From positions 1-64,000 of the forward strand of contig NZ_NPKI01000051.1 in the NCBI RefSeq assembly GCF_002284565.1: a stretch of 64,000 nucleotides of DNA, read 5' to 3'. Shown here piece by piece: positions 17,490 through 25,776 of the stretch. This DNA comes from Mesorhizobium mediterraneum (lineage in GTDB: Bacteria; Pseudomonadota; Alphaproteobacteria; Rhizobiales; Rhizobiaceae). The translations under genes were made by a program, and so were the position numbers. The notes under the pieces were generated by a model that was given only the letters and a program-made list of their open reading frames with translations, ran no database searches and had not been told where the DNA came from. Every line of letters starts with the position of its first letter. Position 1 is the first letter of the stretch.

Positions 17490-17566
17490 TGTGCGCTGGG
17501 GACAGTGATGTTGCCCCGGCATTGACCACTTCGTTGACCTCATCGAGCCAATAGCGCCGAGGATAT
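17490..17566 (-). pseudogene. Decayed fragment of a tetR-like gene
   Basis: From about 17515 to 17566 the sequence closely matches the inside of the tetR gene at about 21630-21685. Shared blocks are CCCGGCATTGA, TCGTTGACCT, CATCGA and GCGCCGAGGATAT, with a few substitutions and at least one single-base deletion that breaks the frame. Weaker similarity may reach back to about 17490. The fragment ends exactly where the repeated tRNA-Thr upstream sequence begins. It is a remnant of a duplicated or related tetR gene. Confidence 0.65.
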
Positions 17567-17597
17567 GGCGCAACAAATATGCTAACCGGAGCGCCTT

Positions 17598-17673
17598 GCC
17601 TTTGTCGCTCAGTTGGTAGGCGGCGGTTTTGTAAACCGAAGGTCGGCCGGTTCGATCCCGTCCGGGCGCACCA
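17598..17673 (+). pseudogene. Decayed tRNA-Thr copy
   Basis: Aligns over its full length to tRNA-Thr(TGT) at 14796-14871 and keeps the anticodon arm GCGGTTTTGTAAACCG and the CCA end. It has lost two D-arm bases (GGTAGAGC became GGTAGGC), carries changes at positions 8-9, and has an extra C in the T stem. With D and T arms both damaged it is unlikely to be functional. The preceding 30 bases are identical to those before the intact gene. Confidence 0.85.
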
Positions 17674-17701
17674 TTAGGTAACCAGCAAGGCTCCCATTCG
17701 T

Positions 17702-18505
17702 CTATTGCCGGGCCTGAATCTGATTGAGGTTCAGTTGCAGGAGCAGAGCCTTGACACGATCGCTCGTGACCTCTCCTTTGAACACCTCCTTCACTTTGCC
17801 TGGGGCAAAACCAAAGGTAATCTTATCTGTATTTATCGAGGACAACGTTCCCAGGTTGCCAGGCCCCTTGAAGTGCTGAAGCGTCCAAGTTGGGCCGACG
17901 GCATTGAGGTTCTTTGTGACAACAAAGGACACGAATCCGCCGAATTGGCCCGAGGTGCCTGATAAGCCTTGCGTTGAATTCCGATCAGGAGATGTGAACG
18001 CAAGCTCGGCCGACTCCTTTATGCCCAATTCCCCGGCCAAGTTTGTCACCAGCGGAGACGGGCACTTTCCATAAACGGGTGGTTCATTCTTCCCCTCCGC
18101 CTTTGCATCCTTCACCGCTTGATCCCAATCTGCCGCAAGTTGGTTCATAGAGTAGTACAGGTTGAGCGTAAAATTCTGCTCGCGTGACCTAGCGAGCTTT
18201 GCACCTAAGTTGAAGGCATAGGTGGGAGTTTGAGGGAAATTGAAGGATGGAGCCAACTCGCCTGAGTTTGTGACATCAAGATAGAGCTGTACGCCCACTT
18301 CATAGTTGTTTCCGAGCAGTTCTTCGCGGGTATATGCTTCAGGTTTAACAAGCTCCGTCAGCTCGCACCGCACGCGGCTGACAATCACAGCAACCGTTGG
18401 AGCGCCCTGGTAATTGGGAATATCAAATCTGGGAACACCACAACCAGAAAGTCCAAGCGTAGCGCAGCCAATCAGTGCAGTAGCAGGCCAAGAACGACCA
18501 AGCAT
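17702..18505 (-). CDS. Predicted lipoprotein, accessory region
   Basis: A 267-residue exported protein. The signal peptide ends in the lipobox LGLSGCG (cysteine near residue 22). The mature part is soluble, beta-rich and without a named domain; it contains VRCELTELVKPEAYTREELL and a repeated aromatic/aliphatic pattern that could form a porin-like or transport-associated domain. The start at ATG 18505 is chosen because AGGAGGG lies five bases upstream; a GTG at 18526 overlaps the preceding gene. It follows the small gene at 18516-18803 in an apparent two-gene operon. Confidence 0.75.
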   Translation of the reverse strand: MLGRSWPATALIGCATLGLSGCGVPRFDIPNYQGAPTVAVIVSRVRCELTELVKPEAYTREELLGNNYEVGVQLYLDVTNSGELAPSFNFPQTPTYAFNLGAKLARSREQNFTLNLYYSMNQLAADWDQAVKDAKAEGKNEPPVYGKCPSPLVTNLAGELGIKESAELAFTSPDRNSTQGLSGTSGQFGGFVSFVVTKNLNAVGPTWTLQHFKGPGNLGTLSSINTDKITFGFAPGKVKEVFKGEVTSDRVKALLLQLNLNQIQARQ

Positions 18506-18515
18506 CGCTGCCCTC

Positions 18516-18803
18516 CTACTTTTCACAGGGACTGTCGAGCATTTTAGCGAAAAAATTTATATCTTTCTCTTTCAGCTTCAGGTCGACAGTGTGGCATTCT
18601 TTCGGCGTCATATTCTTGCAGACCGGCTTAGTACGCGGCCCCCGATAAGACATGCATCCGTTCAGAACCGCCTTTAGACTTTCAAGTACGACGATCTCGT
18701 CGCCTTTGTATTTTACTCCCGCTTTCGCACGTTTCTCGTCCCGTTCTTTGATGATCTTATCCATCAAAGCTTCAGTTTGCCTTTTGCTTAGTGCTACCGG
18801 CAT
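18516..18803 (-). CDS. Small basic cysteine-containing protein, partner of lipoprotein gene
   Basis: A 95-residue product beginning MPVALSKRQTEALMDKIIKE, lysine-rich, with four cysteines in its second half (NGCMSY, KPVCKN, KECHTV and SPCEK). No signal peptide and no recognised family. AGGGGGAGC lies directly before the ATG at 18803. It ends 11 bases before the lipoprotein start, so the two are probably translated from one mRNA. Confidence 0.7.
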   Translation of the reverse strand: MPVALSKRQTEALMDKIIKERDEKRAKAGVKYKGDEIVVLESLKAVLNGCMSYRGPRTKPVCKNMTPKECHTVDLKLKEKDINFFAKMLDSPCEK

Positions 18804-19065
18804 AGCTCCCCCTTGCGGTCACTACCGATGTTCGGCGTCCGCCCAGCGAATCAAAAGCTCAGTAGTTGGATCGTTGTTTTCTCTTACTTATTCCGCAATA
18901 GCTATGAAGCTAAGGGAACAGTTTTATTTTTTCGAGACGAAGACAAACTACATGCTGGCCTTCCATGACTTGAATTTGCGAGACGGATATCCAATGAATC
19001 GGTAAGTTTCAGTCAACGGCAGGTTCGTCGACTGCACAAGGTGCCAGTAAATGGCTACCAAGGCA

Positions 19066-19081
19066 GGCGCCACCAGGCGCC
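19066..19081. promoter_or_regulatory. GC-rich hairpin upstream of the GHKL-nuclease gene
   Basis: GGCGCC-ACCA-GGCGCC is a perfect 6-bp stem with a four-base loop, 56 bases before the ATG at 19138. It could be an operator or a leader hairpin; nothing decides. Confidence 0.3.
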
Positions 19082-19137
19082 CCTTGAGTTCGCCTCCACT
19101 GCGGCGCAATGGTGGGGTGTCGGGGGAGAAAGCTAAG

Positions 19138-20577
19138 ATGCAGATAATACCGGTCGAGGTCCAATCGGATTTCATTGAACGGCAAACGAAAGCACAGCCA
19201 ACACAAGCGCTTGCCGAGTTGATTTGGAATGCCCTGGACGCGGACGCATCGCGAGTGAGTGTCGAGTTTGATGAGGATGGTCTAGGCGGAATGTCCGCAA
19301 TCGTGATCAGTGATAACGGTGACGGGATTCCTTATTCGGACGCTCCAGAGCTTTTTCGCAATCTTGGCGGCTCGTGGAAGATACACGGTGCACGAGCAAC
19401 CAAGCGCGGCAGAATGCTCCACGGTCAAGAGGGTCGCGGTCGTTTCAAGGCCTTTGCACTTGGTACAGTTGTAGACTGGAAGGTGACCTACAAAGATAGC
19501 GATGGTCGCCTGATGCGCTATGAAGTTTCGATCCTAGAGAGCGACATTAAACAGGTTCGCATCTCAGATGAGGCGCCCGTCTCCGGTCCTGCTGAAACGG
19601 GCGTGACGGTAATTATTGGGGGCCCTAAGCGACAGTTCGCTACGCTTGCGTCGGATGGCGGGCTGCAGGACTTGGCTGAGATATTCGCGATCTACCTAAA
19701 GCATTACCGCGACGTGATGATCGAGGTCGCCGGAAACAGAATTGATCCTGCTTATGCGATTGATGAAGTCTGGGAGAAGGCACTTCCTGACATAATCGAT
19801 GAGTCCGGAATCTCTCATGAAGCGTCACTGGAGATCATAGGCTGGCGGCGGCAAACCAAGCGGGCTCTATATCTCTGTAATCAGCAGGGATTTCCGCTGT
19901 CCCAGGTGGAAGCTCGTTTCCACGTCGGTGACTTTCAATTCTCTGCCTATCTAAAATCGAGTCTGGTGTCGCGCCTTCAGCAGGAAAACCGACTCGATCT
20001 TGCCGAGATGGTGCCCGCTCTACAGACCTCTATCGACCTGGCACGAGATCAAATCAAACTGCTGTACCGTGAGCGCGCAGCCGAGCGTGCCAGGACTGTT
20101 GTAGAAGAATGGAAGCAACGCGAGGTATACCCCTTTGATGGCGACGAAGCTGAAACCGCCGTCTCCAAAGCGGAGCGGCAGATTTTTGATATCGTCGCGG
20201 TAACCGTACAGGATGCAACTCCGAGCCTTCGGGAGGCTTCCACTCCTGAACTTGCGCTGCATCTGCGCCTCCTTAAACACGCTATCGAGCGGAGCCCGAC
20301 CGAGCTACAGAAGATTTTGCAGGAAGTTTTGAAGCTTCCGCCGCGAACACACGCGAAGCTGGCGAACCTGCTCGAGGAAACTTCACTCGCTGGCATAATC
20401 AGCGCCGTCGGCGTCGTCACGGATCGCCTAAAATTTCTTACAGCGCTCGAGGCCGTCCTTTTTGATCCCGAGATGAGCCAACGCCTCCGAGAGCGCACGC
20501 AACTGCACAAATCCTGGAATCGAACACATGGGTGTTCGGCGAAGAATACAATCTCTGGGTTAGCGACCGGTCACTGA
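19138..20577 (+). pseudogene. GHKL ATPase part of a frameshifted GHKL-nuclease gene
   Basis: 479 codons from ATG 19138 (GGGGGAGAA upstream). The N-terminal Bergerat ATPase fold is clear: N box AELIWNALDADA (residues 26-37), DNGDG at 59-63, and the lid motif GQEGRGRFKAFALG at 96-109. This places it with HSP90/MutL/MORC-like ATPases. A helical middle region follows (residues 330-450). Near 20510 the reading frame leaves what looks like family sequence: QLHK is followed by SWNRTHGC, while the +1 frame continues as ILESNTWVFGEEYNLWVSD into the nuclease domain. One missing A in the run after CAC would explain this. Base composition is lower in GC than the core genes. Confidence 0.8.
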
Positions 20578-21158
20578 CTGAGGTTTTGCGCCAGCACAAG
20601 AAGCGCTTGGATCCATCGATCGTAATCGACGAACCCGTGCGGCATGTCAGCCAACAAAGAGGCATCGTTGACCTGATGCTGTCCCGAGCCCAAAGACGTC
20701 ATCGAGCCGACGACTTCGAACATTTGGTAATCGAGTTAAAAGCGCCAAAGGTCGTATTGTCTGCTGCAGATTTGACCCAGCTGGAAGGCTATGCGGCATC
20801 AGTAGCGGAGGATCGCCGGTTTGCCACTGTGCAAAATCTAAGGTGGCATTTTTGGCTTGTCTCAGACAGCTATAATCGAGATGTGGCGTTGCGTTTAAAA
20901 GGTCATCCGGAGGGTCGTTCTGGAATTGTCTTGCGGGCAGACAACATTATGGTCGGCGTGAGGACCTGGGCGCAGATTATAGAGGAGAACCGCGCAAGGT
21001 TGCAGTTTTTCCAGGAGAGGCTGGAGTATCGAATGGATCAGAGTGGGGCCCTGAAGCACCTGCAGGAGAAACACCGTCAACTTCTTGAGGGGGTTGTCAT
21101 TGAGGAGCCCGTGGAAAACGGGGCTGACGACGAGCCAAGCGACAACGATCGCCACTGA
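20532..21158 (+). pseudogene. PD-(D/E)XK nuclease part of the frameshifted GHKL-nuclease gene
   Basis: About 208 codons downstream of the frameshift. RecB-like nuclease motifs are visible in order: acidic residue in GIVDLML (D47 of this segment), ExK in LVIELKAPK (E68, K70), and QxxxY in LTQLEGYA (Q83, Y87). A coiled C-terminal helix and an acidic tail (VENGADDEPSDND) follow. There is a possible GTG start at 20532 but no ribosome-binding site, so it is best read as the second half of one protein of about 673 residues. Separate translation of two proteins is the alternative. Confidence 0.75.
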
Positions 21159-21236
21159 AAGAGGCTTGCGCCAGGGCGGAGGTCTGCGGAAACCTCTATC
21201 GAGCAGGCCATACCTGTAGAAGTTAATTGTTGACTC

Positions 21237-21866
21237 TCACACCGCAATCGCCGCCACCAGAATGCGGTTCTGCCTTCGTATCGCCGCGCGCAGTTCCGCA
21301 ATCCTGGCCTTGTCGCGCTTCACGAACTCGATGAACATCATGTTCATGTTGTTGAACACCAGCTCGCCCAGGGCCTGCCCGTCGATATCGCGGCGCACCA
21401 GGTCGATCGCCTGCAGTCTCGCGATCAGCGCGCGGATCTGTTCGGTCAGTGCTCGGTCGAGCGCGGTGTAGGCTTGGCCGAACGGGCTGTCGGGCAGCTG
21501 CGTCGAGATCGCCATCGCCTGCCGCCACATCTCCTTGCTGAGGTAGTGCAGCGAATGCTCGATATAGATGCCGAGCAGCGTGTCGAGCGCGTCGCCGACA
21601 TTGGCCGGTGGATTGGCGACGACGCCCTGCCCGGCATTGAGCACCTCGTTGACCTCCATCGAAACGATGGCGCCGAGGATATCGCCCTTGTTCTGGTAGT
21701 AATTGTAGATCGTGCCGACCGACACCTCGGCCTGCGCCGCGATCGTCTCGATCTTGGCGCCCTCATAGCCGGCGTCGCGGAAAAGCGCCGCCGCCGCCTC
21801 GATGATACGGCGGTGCCGATCCGCCTTTTGCCTTGCCCGCAATCCGCTCATATCGCTATTTGCCAT
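21237..21866 (-). CDS. TetR/AcrR-family transcriptional regulator
   Basis: A 209-residue repressor-type protein. The HTH is KIETIAAQAEVSVGTIYNYYQNKGDIL (about residues 38-64, given here in its family spacing), followed by an all-helical ligand domain with no recognised specificity. It is divergent from the ABC-importer operon across 75 bases that contain two inverted-repeat half-site pairs, so it most likely represses that operon and itself. A decayed piece of a similar gene lies at 17490-17566. Confidence 0.93.
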   Translation of the reverse strand: MANSDMSGLRARQKADRHRRIIEAAAALFRDAGYEGAKIETIAAQAEVSVGTIYNYYQNKGDILGAIVSMEVNEVLNAGQGVVANPPANVGDALDTLLGIYIEHSLHYLSKEMWRQAMAISTQLPDSPFGQAYTALDRALTEQIRALIARLQAIDLVRRDIDGQALGELVFNNMNMMFIEFVKRDKARIAELRAAIRRQNRILVAAIAV

Positions 21867-21875
21867 AAAAACAGA

Positions 21876-21903
21876 ATTGACTCAATTTTAGAATTGGTTC
21901 AAT
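21876..21903. promoter_or_regulatory. Paired inverted repeats, candidate TetR operators
   Basis: ATTGACTCAAT (21876-21886, perfect 5-1-5 palindrome) and ATTGGTTCAAT (21893-21903, outer ATTG/CAAT conserved) are centred 17 bases apart in the gap between the tetR gene and the ABC-importer operon. Spacing close to one and a half helical turns and sequence similarity suggest cooperative repressor binding; this is inference. Confidence 0.5.
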
Positions 21904-21941
21904 TTTTTGCCAGAAGCCAAAAAGGCAAGGGAGAACACTCG

Positions 21942-23048
21942 ATGTCCATCAATCCAAAGACCCCGAATCCGACTACTAGGAATCCGCGTTCCGTTCTGAA
22001 GAGCCGTCTTCACGCCGCGTGTGCTGCGACGGCGCTGCTGCTGGCGACGGGTGACCTCGGTCAGGCTGCGGATCTCAACGCCTTGATCTGGTGCGATCAC
22101 GCCGACCCTGCGCTGCTGCAGCCCTTCGAGGAGGCCAATGGCGTCAAGGTCAACGTCAAGGAATTCGAGGGCACCGGGGCCGGCATGGCAATTGTCGAAC
22201 AGTCGCAGCCCGGCGACTGGGATGTGATGGTGATCGACAGCATCGACATACCGCGAGGTGTCGAAAAGGGCCTGTTCGAGCCGCTGCCGGAAGACAAGCT
22301 GCCGCTGGCCGACCTCTTTCCCCAGGTGAAGATGGATAGTTCCACCGTCGTCGACGGCAAGCGCTACGGCATCACCGAAAAATTCGGCTACAACACGATC
22401 GGCTACAACAAGACCAAGGTCGATCCGGCGGACATGCAGTCGATGGCTGCGCTGACCGGCGACAAGTATAAGGGCAAGATCGCCATCTATGACTATTACC
22501 TGCCGGTCATCGGCATGGCCGCACTCGCGATCGGCAAGAAGACCGCCGAGCTGACCGAAGCCGACCTTCCCGCCATCAAGGAAGAGCTGCTCAAGATGAA
22601 AGCCAATGCCAAGCTGGTCGGCGAGGTGACCGCCAGCCAGACGGCGCTGGCGACCGGCGAGGTCGACATACTGGTCGGCGGTGGCGAGTGGGTGACGGCC
22701 GGACTGGCCAAGGAGAACCCTGCCCTCGACTTCTCTATTCCGAAAGAAGGTGCTGTGCTGTGGTCGCAGTCGCTGGCGATGTTCAAGGATTCCAAAAACA
22801 AGGACATGGCGCTGAAATTCATCCAGTACATTATGAGCCCTGAAGGCCAGGCGCGGCTTGCCACATCCGCCTGCTATTGGGGCATGCCGGCGAATACCAA
22901 GGCGGCGCTGAGCGACGAGCAGAAGCAGATCCTGCGCTTCGACGAACAGCCGGATTTCCTCGCCCGCGCCCAGCCCTACCCGGCGCCGAACGCCGATCTC
23001 GACAAGAAGATGCAGGACGTCTGGACCGAAATGCTGCAGGCGCAGTGA
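21942..23048 (+). CDS. ABC importer, periplasmic substrate-binding protein (PotD-like)
   Basis: A 368-residue exported protein: after a basic N-terminus, LHAACAATALLLATGDLGQA is a signal segment, with cleavage likely before ADLNALIW. The mature fold is of the bacterial extracellular solute-binding protein 8 (PotD/PotF) type, with DWDVMVIDSIDIPRGVEKGL and LAMFKDSKNKDMALKFIQYI in family register. Polyamine- or opine-like small organic cations are typical ligands, but no ligand residues can be assigned. ATG 21942 has AAGGGAG upstream. It is first in an operon with two permeases, an ATPase and an MBL-fold enzyme. Confidence 0.92.
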   Translation: MSINPKTPNPTTRNPRSVLKSRLHAACAATALLLATGDLGQAADLNALIWCDHADPALLQPFEEANGVKVNVKEFEGTGAGMAIVEQSQPGDWDVMVIDSIDIPRGVEKGLFEPLPEDKLPLADLFPQVKMDSSTVVDGKRYGITEKFGYNTIGYNKTKVDPADMQSMAALTGDKYKGKIAIYDYYLPVIGMAALAIGKKTAELTEADLPAIKEELLKMKANAKLVGEVTASQTALATGEVDILVGGGEWVTAGLAKENPALDFSIPKEGAVLWSQSLAMFKDSKNKDMALKFIQYIMSPEGQARLATSACYWGMPANTKAALSDEQKQILRFDEQPDFLARAQPYPAPNADLDKKMQDVWTEMLQAQ

Positions 23049-23061
23049 CCGGTCGCCGGTC

Positions 23062-23928
23062 GTGAACTCTGCCACAAACAGCGGGCGTGCCCTGCCCCGG
23101 GCGGGCTGTGCCCTGCCCTGGGCGCTGGTCACGCCGGCGCTCGGCTGGACGCTGCTGTTCTTCGTCCTGCCTTTCCTGGCCATGGGGTTTTCCAGCCTGA
23201 CGGCGCATGACGGCGGCGGCTTTACGCTCGCCAACTACAGCCAGTTCTTTGCCAATCCGGCCTATTGGCAGGCGATGGTGAACTCGCTGCAGGTCACCGC
23301 CATCGTCACCCTGATCTCGGTACTGCTCGCCTACCCCTTCGCCTGGATCCTGGCCGAACAGGTGCCGGAGCGCTGGCAGCGGTTGGCGCTGATGCTGGCT
23401 GTGCTGCCGTTCTGGACCTCCTATGTCGTGCGCTCCTACTCCTGGCTTCTGGTGCTGGCGCAGAACGGCGTGATCAACCGCGCGTTGACCGGCTCCGGCC
23501 TGTTCAGCGAGCCGGTGCAGCTGGCCAACACACGGCTGGCCACGGTCATCGGCTTCGTGCATTTCTTCGTCATGCTTTTGACATTGACGATCTTCGCCAA
23601 TCTGAAGCAGCTCAGCCCAAGCTACCGCAAGGCCGCCGCCGATCTCGGCGCCGGACCGGTGCGCACGTTCCTGCACGTTATCCTGCCGCTGACGCTCCCC
23701 GGCATCATGGTCGGCGCCTTCCTCACCTTCGTGCTGTGCATCGGCGACTACATCACGCCGCAGATCCTCGGCGGCAACAACGAGCTTTTGATGCCGCAAC
23801 TCGTCATGATGCAGATCGGCCGGCGCGGCGACTTTCCGCTCGCCTCGGCGCTGTCGATCATCCTGATGGCGGTCGTCACTGTCGCTTACCTCGCCTGCGC
23901 CCGCTGGCTGAAGATCGAGCGCGCCTGA
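23062..23928 (+). CDS. ABC importer permease (PotB-like)
   Basis: A 288-residue inner-membrane permease with six predicted helices. The EAA loop is visible as YRKAAADLGAGPVRTFLHVILP (cut here to its key region, roughly residues 190-211), which docks to the ATPase. The start is GTG 23062, 13 bases after the binding-protein stop. It pairs with the next gene to form the channel. Confidence 0.93.
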   Translation: MNSATNSGRALPRAGCALPWALVTPALGWTLLFFVLPFLAMGFSSLTAHDGGGFTLANYSQFFANPAYWQAMVNSLQVTAIVTLISVLLAYPFAWILAEQVPERWQRLALMLAVLPFWTSYVVRSYSWLLVLAQNGVINRALTGSGLFSEPVQLANTRLATVIGFVHFFVMLLTLTIFANLKQLSPSYRKAAADLGAGPVRTFLHVILPLTLPGIMVGAFLTFVLCIGDYITPQILGGNNELLMPQLVMMQIGRRGDFPLASALSIILMAVVTVAYLACARWLKIERA

Positions 23929-23929
23929 G

Positions 23930-24712
23930 ATGCGCGCGCTTGTCCGTATCGCCTCATGGCTCTACGCCGCCGCCGTCTATGGCTTCATCTTCCTGCCGGT
24001 AGTCGTGCTGGTGCTGTTTTCGCTGCAGGCGACGTCGTTTCCGATCCCACCCTTCACCGGGCCGTCGCTGCGCTGGTACGACGCCGTGCTCGCCGACACG
24101 CGGCTGACCTCTGCGCTGGTCAATTCGCTTCTAGTGGCCGCCCTCTCTTCAGCTATCGCCGTTACGCTGGGCTTCCTCTCCGCCTGGGGTTTCGCGCGCT
24201 TCGTCCTGCCGGGCTCAGCCCTGCTGCGCGGGCTGATCACGCTGCCGCTGACAGTGAGCTATCTCATCATCGGCATGGGGCTGCTGGTGCTGTTCAACTG
24301 GGCCGGCGTGCCAAAATCGCTGCTTGCCGCCGGCATCGGCCATGTCGTGATCAACCTGCCGCTCTGCTTTGCCATCATCTACAGCCAGATGGGCGACCAC
24401 CAGATCAACATCGAGCGCGCCGCGCGTGACCTCGGCGCGCCCGAATGGAAGGTGCTGCTGCTGATCACCGTGCCGGTGATGGCGCCGGCGATCTTCGCCG
24501 GGTTTTTCCTGTCGATGACCTTCTCCTGGGATGAGTTCGTGATCTCCTTCCTGCTGACGCGCTTCGACACCACGCTGCCCGTCGAGATCTGGAACCTCCT
24601 CCGCTCAGGCCTCAATCCCAAGACCAACGCCGTCGGCTCGCTGGTCTTCGCCGTCTCAATCGTGCTGGTGGTATTGTTCGAACTGATGCTGTTGCGGAGG
24701 AAGCCGGCATGA
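23930..24712 (+). CDS. ABC importer permease (PotC-like)
   Basis: A 260-residue permease with six helices and the EAA-loop motif ERAARDLGAPEWKVLLLITV. It starts one base after the stop of the first permease and overlaps the ATPase start by four bases (ATGA), so translation is coupled. It completes the heterodimeric channel. Confidence 0.94.
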   Translation: MRALVRIASWLYAAAVYGFIFLPVVVLVLFSLQATSFPIPPFTGPSLRWYDAVLADTRLTSALVNSLLVAALSSAIAVTLGFLSAWGFARFVLPGSALLRGLITLPLTVSYLIIGMGLLVLFNWAGVPKSLLAAGIGHVVINLPLCFAIIYSQMGDHQINIERAARDLGAPEWKVLLLITVPVMAPAIFAGFFLSMTFSWDEFVISFLLTRFDTTLPVEIWNLLRSGLNPKTNAVGSLVFAVSIVLVVLFELMLLRRKPA

Positions 24713-25773
24713 CCGCGCCATTGGTCGATATAAGCTCTGTTTCGCATCGCTTCGGCCAGCACACCGTGCTGAAGAACGTGTCGCTGCAAATCGAGCCGGG
24801 CAGCTACACCATCCTGCTCGGGCCGTCGGGCTCGGGCAAGACGACGCTGCTCTCCATTCTCGGCGGTTTCGTCACGCCGAGCGAAGGCAAGGTGCTGATC
24901 CGCGGCGAGGACTGCACCACCGTGCCGCCGGCGAAGCGTCCGACGACCACGGTGTTTCAGGACTATGCGCTGTTTCCGCATATGAGCGTCGGCGGCAATG
25001 TCGGCTTCGGCCTGCGCATGCAAGGCGTCGATGCCGCGACACGTGCCGCGCGGGCGCGCGAGGCGTTGGCGCTGGTCGGGCTGGCCGCCGCCTTCGACAA
25101 GAAGCCGCACCAATTGTCGGGCGGCCAGCGGCAGCGCGTCGCATTGGCGCGAGCGCTGGTGATCGAGCCGGCGGTTCTGCTGCTCGATGAGCCGCTCGGC
25201 GCGCTCGATCTCCAGTTGCGCCGGCAGATGCAGGACGAGCTGAAAGCGATCCAGAAACGCGTCGGCACCGCCTTCATCCATGTCACCCATGACCAGGAAG
25301 AAGCGATGGCGCTGGCCGACCACTGCGTGGTGATGAATGACGGGCGCATCGAGGACGAAGGGCCGCCCGAGCGCGTCTATGCGCGGCCGGCGACGCGGTT
25401 TTCCGCGACCTTCATGGGCGAAAGCACGCTGATATCGGGAACGGTGACGAAGGCGAAGGACGGAACAACCACTGTCGCGACGCAGACTGGATCGTTCTCG
25501 CTGCCCGGCACAGCGTTAGCCGGGACGGCCGTCGCCCTTGCCATCCGTCCGGAGCATCTCGTTCTCGGCGCGGCCAGCGGCGCTATAAGGCTCGGCACAG
25601 CCAAGGTGAGCGACGTTGTGTTTCAAGGCAGCTTCAAGCGCGTGCTTGCCGTCTCCGAGAAAGACCCGGCGCTGCACTTCATCGCCAGGGTTCCCGCCGC
25701 TGCGGCCGTCCGGCCCGGCGACATCGTTGCGGTTTCGTGCGACGCTGGCGACATCATCCCTCTGGCGGGTTGA
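24709..25773 (+). CDS. ABC importer ATP-binding protein (PotA-like)
   Basis: A 354-residue ATPase with Walker A GPSGSGKTT, Q loop region TTVFQDYALFPHM, signature LSGGQRQRVALARAL, Walker B VLLLDEPLGALD and switch histidine VTHDQEEAMALAD. The C-terminal 110 residues form a TOBE domain, as in PotA/MalK-type importers. It sits in the operon between the permeases and the MBL-fold enzyme, and the next gene starts four bases after its stop. Confidence 0.95.
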   Translation: MTAPLVDISSVSHRFGQHTVLKNVSLQIEPGSYTILLGPSGSGKTTLLSILGGFVTPSEGKVLIRGEDCTTVPPAKRPTTTVFQDYALFPHMSVGGNVGFGLRMQGVDAATRAARAREALALVGLAAAFDKKPHQLSGGQRQRVALARALVIEPAVLLLDEPLGALDLQLRRQMQDELKAIQKRVGTAFIHVTHDQEEAMALADHCVVMNDGRIEDEGPPERVYARPATRFSATFMGESTLISGTVTKAKDGTTTVATQTGSFSLPGTALAGTAVALAIRPEHLVLGAASGAIRLGTAKVSDVVFQGSFKRVLAVSEKDPALHFIARVPAAAAVRPGDIVAVSCDAGDIIPLAG

Positions 25774-25776
25774 GCC

